56,947 bases of DNA from assembly GCF_001039355.2 (NCBI RefSeq), contig NW_019774959.1:160705-217651 (forward strand), in the 5' to 3' direction. This DNA is from Lingula anatina (lineage: Eukaryota > Brachiopoda > Lingulata > Lingulida > Lingulidae). The notes under the pieces are model-generated. The model saw only the letters and a program-made list of their open reading frames with translations, ran no database searches and was not told the origin of the DNA. Below are positions 1-12,900 of this stretch, piece after piece (the first letter of the stretch is position 1; the number at the start of each line of letters is the position of its first letter). The position numbers and the translations under genes were made by a program.

Positions 1-44
1 TTTTGACCTTTTTAATACCCTTGCAAAAAAATGGCTGTTTTCTG

Positions 45-75
<31 letters not shown>

Positions 76-83
76 AAAAAAAA
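45..83. repeat. poly-C then poly-A tract
   Basis: About 21 consecutive C followed by about 18 A. It lies in the intron upstream of the first recognisable exon and is a likely site of sequencing error. Confidence 0.9.
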
Positions 84-180
84 TCCCTGAAGCCATTGAG
101 TGGACAAAATTTAATGTAAAGGTCCTGGTTAACATGGTTGTATTAAACAATAGAGGTATATCAGTTTTAAATAATTTCAG

Positions 181-881
181 GTCCATGCTGCAGACAACAT
201 GCAAACTGCTACCATTTGAAGATGACGGTGAAAACGTACCATGTGATTGTATTGAGGCTAGAGCACCTGTCCCTCCTGAACTGAGTTGTGATGGAAAACA
301 AGGGCACTTGATATCCAATCATGTCAAGAAGGTGTATGTAATGGCAATTGAGCCCACAGCTTGTAAGGCCTATGAAGCTGTTCTCATCAAGGGTCAGTAC
401 AGGCAAGATACCACTGTACTGGTAGACCAGGGGAGTAGCATTAGGATAATCCTTTCACCAACTTGTTCTGCAGAGTTGCAACTCTATGGGAAGCCGGAAG
501 TAGATTTGAAAATCAGTTTTCAGCTGGACAAAGAAAACCTAAGATTAATGGGCTTTGCTGTTGACATGTTTGGGCACGTGGACCAGCTGTTTCCTGATAT
601 TTCCAAGATCAATCCAGCATTAGTCAGTGTTGAGGACAAACCTGTGAGGCAAGCATAATTTTATACAATGTATTTAGTATGAGTGACATGATCAGTCTGT
701 TTCTTTAAAGGACAAAGGACACTAGCACTTTAGCCAGTAAGGGTCTCAAAGTGAGCCAGTGTTATATAATTTTTTGTTTTATTTTTAACTAGCCCATTAC
801 CTCTGGCTAAAGTGACTAATGCTTAAGACTTCAGAGGGAGTAGTTAAAATCCAAAAGAAAACTAGCAAACTTTACAATTTG

Positions 882-926
<45 letters not shown>

Positions 927-3900
927 AAATTCATGCAGTGAAATATTCTTAAATTCAAATAAACTTAACTGCATTTAGAATCACCTGAGCCTATAGAATG
1001 AATTTATGCTAAACCGTGAGACTTGATTGATTGCCATTTATTACCACTGTGACTATTCCTTGATAAATAGAGGTCAAGCAGTAGAGGATCTCTCCCTATG
1101 TTATTTATTGAGTAGTATTTTATAACAATTAAGTCATGGCTATCATGTGATACTTCCAATAACAATATTTATACTTTTTTCACACAATAAAGCAAGATGT
1201 TTTAATACATTGGGACAGTCCCTCACGTTGCAGATATCTGTGTACTCAATAAATTAAAATTGCAATAATTAATTTACTTTCAGCATGAGTGAGAATTTTG
1301 AGGAGAAGAACTTGCAGATTGTAAGTCATTTGTTGAGCAAGAAGACTGGGTATATAAAGCAGCCTCCCTTGATAGTATATGGTCCTTTTGGCAGCGGAAA
1401 AACTTACACCCTCTCACAGGCCATGTTGAATATGATCAGTGTCACACAGCAGCGTTGTCTTATATGCTGCAAGTCAGATAGGTAATAGAATTTTCTGCTG
1501 CTATAATGTGTTTGTAAAGGCACTGTACTCACAGCACATTTAACAGTAGTCTTAGAGCCCATTCTCAGAGATTAGATTGATCCAACTAGATCGACCTAAC
1601 TCCCTGGGGGTTCACGCTAAATAGCTGTCAGGTGTCAGGCATGAAAGTTAATTTCCCCCTTACAGCTTGTATTAGGCGGGACGGACATTTAAGTCGGATT
1701 ATCTGACAGTAATCTAGTGAGACTCCCCACGGGGATAGATCGATCGAAAATCTGTGGGAATGCGCCCTTAATCATCAGTGCTAATGTGCATTTTACTTTT
1801 GAGCTGGTTTGTACCTCTTTTGGTGAGTCGAGGGTGATTGTAAAATATTCTTGAATATGGGGGAATCATTAAGCAATTGTTAAAACTTAGATACTTATTC
1901 GTATAATATTGAACAACATTATAATAATTTACTTTTATTTGTTAATTTCAGTGCTGCTGATATTTATATTCTGAAGTACCTGCAACCCTTCCTGAAAGAA
2001 AGGGGGAAAACAGTGAGTGTTCTGAGGGTTTATGAAGACCAAAAGTCCATATGCGATGTCCGCACAGACATTTTACAGTATTGTGAACATGATGATACCA
2101 AACTAACCTTGCCCAGTGAATCCAGGCTACAAAAAAGCAACATCATTATCACTACACTGAAGTCTTCCATTTTGCTGTTTGATACAAGTGTGTCTGGGAA
2201 GTTTACACACATTTTGATAGATGAGGCAGCACAAGCAATAGAACCAGAAAGTCTGATTCCATTACTGTTGGCCAACAAAGACACAGTACTTTGTCTCACT
2301 GGTGACCATATGCAAGTAACCCCAAATGTGTATTGCAATGCTGTGCGACCCTGGCTTCAGCAGACCATGTTTCAGAGGTTGTTTAGGCTTTACGAAAAAG
2401 AAAAAGACACTAAGTACAAAGTTGTTCTTTCGGGGAACTACAGAAATTGCCGGGAAATCTTGGACTTTGTCTCTGATGTATTCTATAAAACCAAATTATG
2501 TTCAAGACGAGAAATTCCACATTTTGAAGGTTATTTTCCTTTATCATTTTGTATGGTTCAAGGAAAGCAGGAACTCAGCCAGTGCGGTATGTCATACTAT
2601 AACATTGCAGAAGCAGAAGCAATTGCCAGTGAAACTGAGAAGCTCCTTAAATCATGGCCTTTGGCAGAGCAAATGGACAGTGATGGAATAGCTATTCTTA
2701 CTCCATACTATGAACAGGTAAGTAATATTTTAAATATAAGCTTCTAATTCCCACATTGCAGACTACAGGAAATGTCACTCTGCACCTTTATTCACATTTC
2801 GGTGATTCTTTTCTTGTCATACCTGTAACTTGAGTAAATGTTGTGAGGCATCCAGTAGAATAAGAATGAGAAATATGAATGACTCCAGTAGAATAAGAAT
2901 GAGAAATATGAATGACTCTGATACTGGAACTTTCCTACAGCAACTAACTGACATTGTGGTCTCAACCTAGGACCTTTCACTGGGTAAATGATGTGGATGG
3001 ACTGGTCATCTGGTCCCAGTTTCATTAATACTGGATAGCACTATTCTATGGATAACACTATCTTTTGTATAAAATTGTAAACCTCTGGATAGTTATCCTG
3101 AGGGTAGCAGAGTTTTTAACCACTGGAAAGTTGTATCAAATAAATATCTAGGCCCGTATTCCAGAATCTCCCTTCAGCGTTAAGGGAGACTTAAAGTCGA
3201 CCTTATACAACATTTGTATTCCAAGACCTTTCTTTATCTCACTTGAAAGGAATCACTTAACAATCCTTAGCAAAGGAATCGGTCATTTCTAGAATCTGCT
3301 TTTCTTAAAGATTTCCTTTATTTTCGCCTGAGGATTCCTCATAATGTAAGGTTGGTCTGGAGTAACTTTAGTCTTCCTTAAGCAGCCATCGTGTACATTT
3401 CTCTTGTGAAAATCAGCTCCACGGAGGACTATATAAACCAACATGCCTGCCTAAATTCAAAATCAATTTATTCAACTAGAAAAGCACTCCGAGAGTGAAG
3501 TCTCCACCCAATTTTCATTCAATAATGACTTAGTTTTTTTATTTTTGATTATTGATTGATTATTGATCCAGATCACCACCAAAAACGAATCATCTGTTCC
3601 TTGGCCCACTTGTGACAGTTTATGAAAATTTCATCACAATCGACGTATAACTTTTTGACTTATTTGTGATTATTGATTATTGATCTTGATCACCACCAAA
3701 AACTAACCACTTCTAAGTTAACCCATTTCTGACCTACCCTGTAAATGTCATAAAAATCGGTCCATAACTTTTTGAGTTTTTTTTATTAATGATAATTGAT
3801 TGATTATTGATCTTGATCACCACCAAAAACTAATCACTTCAAATATATCCCATTTCTGGCCTACCCTGAAAATTTCATCAAAATCTGCTTGTAACTTTTT

Positions 3901-6900
3901 GAGTTATATTGATGACAAACAAACAAACCAACAGACAAACAGTCAGACAGACAAACAAACGGGATGAAAACATAACCTACTTGGTGGAGGTAACAAAAAG
4001 ACAGACAAACAAACAGGGGTTTGATCGAGGATAGGCTTTTCTCTGTTGACTAGTTGCATCAGTAGCTGCTTTTTCGATATCAGAAAGGGGTCTACGACTT
4101 TGGTTTTCTCATCCTCCAAACCATTATGTTCTCTTCTTGCCATATTTGCTTTGTTCACTAAATTTGGCTTAGATCAAAAAATCCAAATGCAGTGATAATG
4201 TCCATATGCGCTGTTGCATGAATGAAGTTGATCAGTTGACCCCAATTATACAATATTACTGAGGCATTTTTAACAAGGAGGGTGTCACAAATGCCTACTC
4301 TAACCAATGAGGAGCTCCTTTATGTCAGTGTCCCTTACCTAAAGGCTGACTTTTGTCAAAGTAATTCCTTATCAAAGGAGAGGCTAAAGTGTGGTCTTAG
4401 AATACCATTTCGTTAGGCCTTCCTTTACCAAGGAACATCTCATCAAAGGAAGCCTTTATAAAAGTTGACCTTAGCCCTATTTTAAGGAACATCTTGGAAT
4501 ACGGGCCCTAGTGTATAGTAAACATTCTTTTACCCATTGGATAAAAGTGGGTCAAACATGGCATCAAAGAAGCCATTTGGGAATGGTTGGAAAAGCCAAC
4601 ATTGAACAAGAAAGGGATCTCAGTTTAAACAGGTCATTTACCTAGTGAATGGTCTCAGTATATCCCAGTATCCAATTTATTCATATTTCTCATCTGTGAC
4701 TTTTCTTCACATTTGTTGTGAATGGTCTAGTGAATGGTCTCAGTATATCCCAGTATCCAATTTATTCATATTTCTCATCTGTGACTTTTCTTCACATTTG
4801 TTGGCATTTTGCATGCATGTACATAATGTATCAAGGACACAGATTCTTCAAGCGAATTTGCACAATAGGCAAATTAAAATGATGGAGATATGCACATCAA
4901 ATGAAAATAAATTTTGCAGGTGAAGTGTATCAGAAATGCTCTCAAGGGGAAGGACCTTGGCCACCACTCTAAGAAAGTTGTTGTGGATGTAATTGAGAAT
5001 GCCCAGGGTAATTATTAAGTTTTATGTGCAATGGCCATTTTCATCCAATCATATCAGTTGTATTCAATCTCCTGTTTTACCAGTTCTGTAATTTCTTTGT
5101 AAATTTATTTTCCATTAAGTATGCAGTGTAATAAAAATCTTAATACCCAAGGGCTTGTTGACACACAAAGTAGGTTTGATTATATCTGAATTAAACAAAA
5201 TAATGCCTTTTCATAGCCATAAGAAGTACTTTTGATTGTTAGACCCCATTCCCATACCTAGATCGATCTAGCAGGATTGACCCATCTCTGAGGTGATCAT
5301 TGCTAATTACGTTTAGCTTAAGTTGTTTGATGCCTGGTATGCCTACTGAAGCTACTAAGCGATATCCCCTTACAGCTTCAGTAGGTGTGCCAGACATCAG
5401 AGTCACTTAAGCTGAATGCAGTTTAGGGAGAAACTCTTGGAGATGGACTGATCCTTTTAGGTCCGATCCGATATAGGTGTGGTAAAGGGGTCTAAGGCAA
5501 TGGTAAATATTTACGGATGCTGATATTTTTTAGGCACTGAATACTGGGCCATACTACTGAGTACAGTTTGTACAAAACAAAAACTGGTAAGTGATAAAAA
5601 ACAAAAAGGTCATCATCTGGGAGTATTGTCAGACCCAAAACTTCTGAATACTGCCTTTACAAGAGCCAGATCTCTTGTCATGGTGATCGGCGATCCTCTT
5701 GCCTTATGTTCAGTTGGTTTGTGTCAGAGTGTGTGGAAAAGATACTTGGATATATCAGCACAGCATGAAGGTGTGAAACCTGCTAATGTAAACCTTCAGT
5801 GGATTGAAAAGTCTTTGGAACAGTTTCACAGTTATATTATGTCTGAAAATGAAATGCAAGATACCATGAAAATGCGTCCAGACAGTCCCACCTTTTCTGA
5901 TACAGTATTATCAAGTGTTTCAGAGGATTCTGGAATCAGCTCTGGCTATAGTCAGTATAGTGGGAGTGAGGTTTCCATTTGTTCAACACAAACAGAATCA
6001 TCCAGAAGCAATTCTCCCTGTCCAGTTGGCAGAGATGGTTATGCAGAGTCAGATATTGAACATCCTGACACTGATGCTATTATGAAAGCCTTGCAAAAAG
6101 AGTATGACCAAAAACCCGCCAAGATCCCCCTTAAAAGTAGAAGCATTTTAGATATAGAGTATGGTGACAAACGCAAACGCATAGATGAATGGTTACAGAA
6201 CAGTTATTTGGATATTGACACATATTCTGAGGAGTCTGACTGTTCTGGGGACATGTGTTCAGATTATTTTAGCAGCAGAGGTCTAAAATCATATTATGAA
6301 TGTTTGGAGCCACATTTACTAAGAAAGAAACTTGAAGAAGATCCTGACAGATACAAGAGATGTATTTTCCAGATAGACACATCACAAGAAGCAACATGCA
6401 TTCCAGTTCAGAGAGATGCATCTGTGGACAAAATTAAGATTTATGGAAGACAGCGTTGTGGTCAAGCTTTTAGTGGTGAAGAAGTTGTGGTCAAGATATT
6501 TGACTTGCCAATAGATCCTGTTGACCCTTCTACAGGTGAAATTGTGAAAAGAGGCAGGGTCCTTGGTGTCCTTGCCCACCTACCCCTACCTAAAGAGTAC
6601 AAACTCATCTGTAGTGNTAGCAAAGAATGACAGATATGAATTAAATGAAAAATGCCTTTTCATAGCCATAAGAAGTACTTTTTATTGTTAGACCCCATTC
6701 CTACTCCTAGATCGATCTTGCAGGATCACCCCCTCTCCAAGTAAGGGGATTCTAGCTAAATTACATTCAGCTAAAGTGGCTAAGATGCCAGGCATGCCTA
6801 CTGAACTTATTTAACAATACCCACTAACCTTGAGATGGGTTGATCCTAAATCAATCTAGGTATGGGAATGGGGTCTAAGCCAGTGGCAAATATTTACTGA

Positions 6901-9900
6901 TGCTGATATTTTTTAGGCAATGAATACTGGGCCGTACTGCTGAGTACAGTTTGTACAAAACAAAAACTGATCAGTGATAAAAAACAAAAAGGTCATCATC
7001 TGGGAGTATTGTCAGACCCAAAACTTCTGAGTACTGCCTTTACAAGAGCCAGGTCTCTTGTCATGGTGATTGGCGATCCTCTTGCCTTATGTTCAGTTGG
7101 TTTGTGTCAGAGTGTGTGGAAAAGATACTTGGACATATCAGCACAGCATGAAGGTGTGAAACCTGCTAATGTAAACCTTCAGTGGATTGAAAAGTCTTTG
7201 GAACAGTTTCACAGTTATATTATGTCTGAAAATGAAATGCAAGATACCATGATCATGCGTCCAGGCAGTCCCTCCTTTTCTGATACAGTATTATCAAATG
7301 TTTCAAAGGATTCTGGAATCAGCTCTGGCTATAGTCAGTATAGTGGGAGTGAGGTTTCCATTTGCTCAACACAAACAGAATCATCCAGAAGCAATTCTCC
7401 CTGTCCAGTTGGCAGAGATGGTTATGCTGAGTCAGATATTGGAAATCCTGACACTGATGCTATTATGAAAGCCTTGCAAAAAGAGTATGACCAAAAAACT
7501 GCCAAGATCCCCCTTAAAAGTAGAAGCATTTTAGATATAGAGTATGGTGACATCGATGTAAAAGCTGCATCAAATACCATTTATGACCGTAAACACATAG
7601 ATATATGGTTACAGAACAGGAATTTGGATATTGACACATATTCTGAGGAGTCTGACTGTTCTGGGGATATGTGTTTAGATTATTTTGATTATTTTAGCAG
7701 CAGAGGTCTGAAACCGTATTATGAATGTTTGGAGCCACATTTACTAAGAAACAAACTTGAAGAAGATCCTGACAGATACAAGAGATGTATTTTCCAGATA
7801 GACACATCACAAGAAGCAACATGCATTCCAGTTCAGAGAGATGTATCTGTGGACAAAATTAAGATTTACGGAAGACAGCGTTGTGGTCGAGCTTTTAGTG
7901 GTGAAGAAGTTGTGGTCGACATATTTGACTTACCAATAGATCCTGTTGACCCTTCTACAGGTGAAATTGTGAAAAGAGGCAGGGTCCTTGGTGTCCTTGC
8001 CCACCTACCCCTACTTAAAGAGTACAAACTCATCTGTAGTGTTGATGACTATAACTGTTCTTTGATGAAACCTATTTGTAAAACAATGCCCAAGGTAGTG
8101 ATTTTCAATAAACATGGTGGGGAAAATTCTGTCAGTGTATACAGAGTAAAGGAAGGACGAGACAATGAAGCAAAAATGGAATTAGTATACACGGAAATGA
8201 TAAAACCCCAGAGCAAGCACAACAGGCTGTTCATTGTGCGATATCTTACCTGGAAAGATCATTGCCGATATCCTTTGGGAGTGGTGGTAGATGTGAAACC
8301 AGCAGCAAATTCATTGGAAAATGGGCTGGAGTTGCTGAAAATCCAATACCGTCTGACCCATCAATTCACTGCACAAAGTAGAAAGCTTTTACACACAATC
8401 TATGGCAATAACTATAAAATCCCATCTAATGAATTAGACTCTAGAAAAGACTTCAGGAGCATCTACACATTTACCATTGACCCACTGAATGCAAAAGACT
8501 TTGATGATGCATTGAGTTGTGTAGGAAACAAATAATGAAAACGAGTTTCAAGTCATTGTGCACATTGCAGATGTTGCGTATTATGTTGAGGCTGAGGCAG
8601 CCATTGACAAGGAAGCCAAGGTGCGCAGTGTAACTTTTTACCCCAATTGTGAAGATCACAAGCCCTATCACATGCTGCCTCCAAGACTTAGTGAAGATCT
8701 CTGTAGTTTGCGCAGTGGGGAAGATAAGCTGACAATATCTGTTATTTTCACCATAAACAAAGATGGTTTATTCACCAAAGAGCCTAGCATTGTGGAATCT
8801 GTCATATTTTGTGACAAAAATTTGAATTACAATGAAGTGGAGCAAATAATTGAAGACCAGACAACAACCAAGGAGTTTTTTCCTGTGAAAATGCTTTATG
8901 ACCTGTCACATGCTCTCCGTATTAAGCGTTTAGGAACCGGAGCTTTTTTCCTTTATGATGCTGACCATTTGCAAGATTCATCAAACTTTAAGAGCCACCA
9001 GTTAGTGGAAGAGTGGATGATAGAAGCAAACAAACATGTGGCAGGAGTCCTTTTGAAGGCATACCCTGACAGCACAATTCTGGTGCAACATCTTCCTCCA
9101 AGGGAAGAATTATACACCATTTGGAAAGATAACTTCAAGCATTTCCTGCCAAATATGCTTTACTTTGACCCCCATAGATTACAATTGCCATGTCTTGGTA
9201 ATGTTCCACAATATGTTATGCCTAAGGTTGAAATAAAGGAAGACATATGGAAAGCAATAGAGAATGCTGTTAATTGTGATGACTGGAAGACCGCTTTCAC
9301 TCTTGTTTGTCAGGAGCAAAAGCATCCTCAGCATGCCCATGTATTACAACAGTGGTTCAGTATTCAGATGCACCGAAGAGTCACTTGTTCTGCTTATGTT
9401 AAACCTAATGAAATAGTACACTCTGGAATGAACATAGGACCTTATACCCAGTTTACTTCTCCAGTGCGCAGATACATTGATCTGATTGTGCACAGATTAT
9501 TGAAAGCACATTTGGGGAACATGGCATCCCCATATAATTCAGAAGCAGTTCAGAAAATATGCCATCTCTACAATCTTGGTGTACTGAAACAGAAACATTT
9601 TAGTAAGGATTGTGATTGTTTAGCCTATGCTTTTAAATTGTCCAGTGACCCTGTAAGGCCTCATTATACAATAGTAGAGGCCATGGAAGAAGACCACATT
9701 CTGTTCAGAAATCCAGATTACAATTTTGTCCCAAAGAGATGTGAAACAATCAAATATGCATCCCTTTCCTTGCAAGAAAAGCCTGAATTGCCAGAGGATA
9801 ATAAAGCAAGAACTGTGCTGGCTTGGGGAAAGCGAATTTATGACCAAATACCAAATGAAAGCCAGGCATTATCAGTAAGCCAAACAGAACTTGATACAAA

Positions 9901-12900
9901 AAGGCATGTCCGTCAGATTGCAGGCAGGGATTGGCAGATCATGTTAGACAAATTCATGAAGGGGGACCAAGATGGGTCAAAAAATTTTCTTCAGAAAATT
10001 GTGAAAAATGTGAAACGGAGGCAAGTGGATCCTTATCTAACCTCAGAATCACCAGGTGGCGGAATGATTTTTGATCACTTCAAACAGTTTTCTCTATTGC
10101 TTAAAGGGGGAGATGTTTTAAAGTTATTTTTCACAGCTGAGATTGAACGAGGATTTCTACGTCCAAGGGTACAGATTTTGAGTTTGACTGACCAGTTTCA
10201 TTTGTGTGTGCACCATAAAGAGAACCCTATTATATGTTTCGAGGATATGGCCAGTAAGGCTAGCAAAGAACGCTACCGTGACATAGATGAATACCAGCAG
10301 ATTTGGCGCCCAATCCTTTCCATGGAGTCTGCCTATGAAGCAGTCAAGTCTGATGAATCTTTTTACATAAACAATGTTAAAATCACTTGGATACAAGATG
10401 AGAAAAATAATCTGCCAGTATACAAAGGTCAGTTTAGCCTCGGTAAAGAGTTTTGCAAGCAAAGACATATTTTTTTCATGAAAGATGTGAACGGAGATGA
10501 AGTGGAAGATTCTGATGCTGATGAGGATGAAGATGAAAGTGACAGCGAGGAAACCAATGACCTGGAGCATTTTTCAGAGTATTTGTGCATCATTTGCCCA
10601 AGGATTCCAGCTGCAGCACAAACTTATGGAGAGAGGGAACAAATGGGGGAGAGGGACAAAGGTGAAAGTTACATCTGGACTGGACATGGAGTGATTACTG
10701 GTGTGAAAGAGCAAGGAAGTTACATTCATTTTAAGCTACATGATAAGTCTTGTCACCCTACAGAGAAAATGCTACAGCAGCCAAGTGTGTGTACGTTAGA
10801 AGTGATTCCAAAGACTTCAACAGATAAGTATGTATTGTTTTTCTGAGTATATATTGTATATTGATTAAAGATACGGTGTTGAGATATTTATTTATGGTAA
10901 TGTTAATGTTTGTGACAATTTGTTAAATGAACTCTCTATATATGTAGCCTTTTTCGTTGATGATGTTTTTATAACCTAATGTGCAACATTGAAGTTGATT
11001 TTTTTATTTTTAAAGGAGGATGGAACATGCCATTGAGAATCTAGACAAGGCATCTACATTAGCAAAAGGCATTGCAACTGGAAACTTATCAGATATTGAC
11101 AAAACTAGGGAAGGTATGTGATACAGGGTACAGTTGAGAGGGTTTGGGGCAAAACTATAATTTATCAAAAGTGTAAGTATGTGTTTTTTTTTTTTTTAAA
11201 TTTAATACAGGATATTATTTCTCTATATGATCTCCACTCAACAGAAATTTATCAAAGCAGACATTACTTGAAGTATTGTTATCAAAGAGGTGTACACTGT
11301 AAGTTAGGTGTAAATAAGAGCAAGAACCTAGCTGGAAAGAGTTTAATGAAATTTAAAGTTGTGGAGAAGTGAATTGCAGTGCAGACGCCAGTTTTTATGG
11401 TCTCATGCTGTTTGTTGATACTATTACCATACAGTTCAAATTAAATTATTTAAGGAATGGTAATTTGTTTCTTTGTGGAGTCAGAATCAGTACTAATATA
11501 AGGTTTTGAGATATTATTTCAGAATTTAAGGATTAAAAAAATTGCTTTGCTACCATGATGTCACAGATGTTCTCTCTTAAGCAAAAGCTTCAATTTATCT
11601 TTTACAGGGATTAAAGTGCCCAAAGAATTCATTGAAGACAGCCAGAAGAAACTAGAAAGATACATTGCAAAAATGAACTTTAGTCAGAAGAACGCTGTTA
11701 CTGAAGCACTGAATTCTCCTTTTTCACTCATACAAGGGCCACCAGGTAAAAAATTTATCATGCTCATGCAGGGGTTTGTTTTGTTCGTCAAAATGAAGCT
11801 TATTGTGCGATTAAATGCCAAACCTACATTCGTCATATTTATGAATTTTAACATTTATTACTTGAAAGAATTATAAACATGGACACTTACTGTGACCAGA
11901 ATTTTTTAACCCTTTTGGAAATGTGAGTTGCTATGAATAATTTATGTGAAACTAAGAATGTGTATTAGGGAAAGGTAGTACCCCCACTCAGTCAAAACCT
12001 TTTTACCAAGATCAAAATTACTTGCTGATGTAGGTGAAAACTTTTTTTACTAATTTTTTTTTTGTGACACATACAAGAAATCATGGAATATTCAGCCATT
12101 GTACTTTATTATAACTGTTTATTAAAAATGATATGGAGAACCCTGTCATTTTCTAGGAACTGGCAAAACCTGGACAGCACTTAACATGTTGTACATCTTG
12201 AATGAATGGAACAAACAAGGGTTGAACAATGCAGATCCTGACACTTCTCCAAAGATCTTGGTGTGTGGGCCATCTAACAAATCTTTGGACCATTTAGCAT
12301 GTAGGTTACAGATTTCTTCACTTTGATAATTCTTCTGCAGAACATTGTCGAACAAAAAGCAGCTCATTTATTTTGACTTTAAAAGTTTTGTAAAACTTTT
12401 AACATGCACACATGCATGCACACCCAAACAGCCGAGCGTAAATTTTTGTTTTTTCATTTAAGTCTTTTTCCACCTCATTAACCATCAAAACCTGTCACAG
12501 GAATGGATCTATTTTTGTTAATTTAAATGCATAAATGCAATCTTTTATTTGAGTAACATTAATTTTGAAATTGTAGTGGACAATTTATTTATTTTCTGTT
12601 TTTCTTTTGTAATTTTGATTTTTTTAAATTTCTATAATATTATTTTTAGCTATGATGATGTATCATTTTAACCAGAAAGACAAGGAAAACATTTGTCCAA
12701 ACTTTGTTCGTGTGTATAGTGATACAATTGTGTCCCAAGATTTTCCCGTTCCTACCCAACCTGTACACAGGAGATCATGGAAAAAAATGTCTACGAATGG
12801 AGATGAAGAGGATGACACTGAAATTGATGTTCACTGCATACCTCAGAGTCTTCACTACTTGATCAGGGAATGTTCAAACCGTTATAGCAAGAAGATCCTT

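Larger units (their letters stand above)
2718..4919 (+). other. Intron between helicase-1 exons, repeat-filled
   Basis: No coding sequence recognised. It holds a 33-bp direct duplication (2851-2883 and 2884-2916), the TIR element at 3151-4507 and an 85-bp tandem duplication at 4645-4803. The acceptor TTTTGCAG at 4912-4919 leads in frame into the motif V exon. Confidence 0.7.
181..5007 (+). other. Module: SF1/UPF1-type helicase domain 1
   Basis: Exon 181-643 encodes the mixed-strand region that precedes the helicase core in this family. Exon 1284-1481 carries Walker A (GPFGSGKT). Exon 1952-2717 carries motif II (DEAAQ), motif III (GDHMQVTP) and a motif IV region reading GNYRNCREIL, where NYR replaces the usual QYR. 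Exon 4920-5007 gives the VVVDVIENAQG segment of motif V, completed by EYW..LLSTV and TAFTRARS (motif VI) at the start of the next exon. The ATPase residues K, D and E and the arginine finger are present, so this helicase looks intact, unlike a degenerate relic. Motif V and VI are encoded twice because of the duplication at 5190-8040. Confidence 0.85.

Noticed and set aside
10157-10570. 137-codon antisense frame within the RNB exon
   Set aside because: It lies fully opposite conserved coding sequence and has no recognisable protein features.
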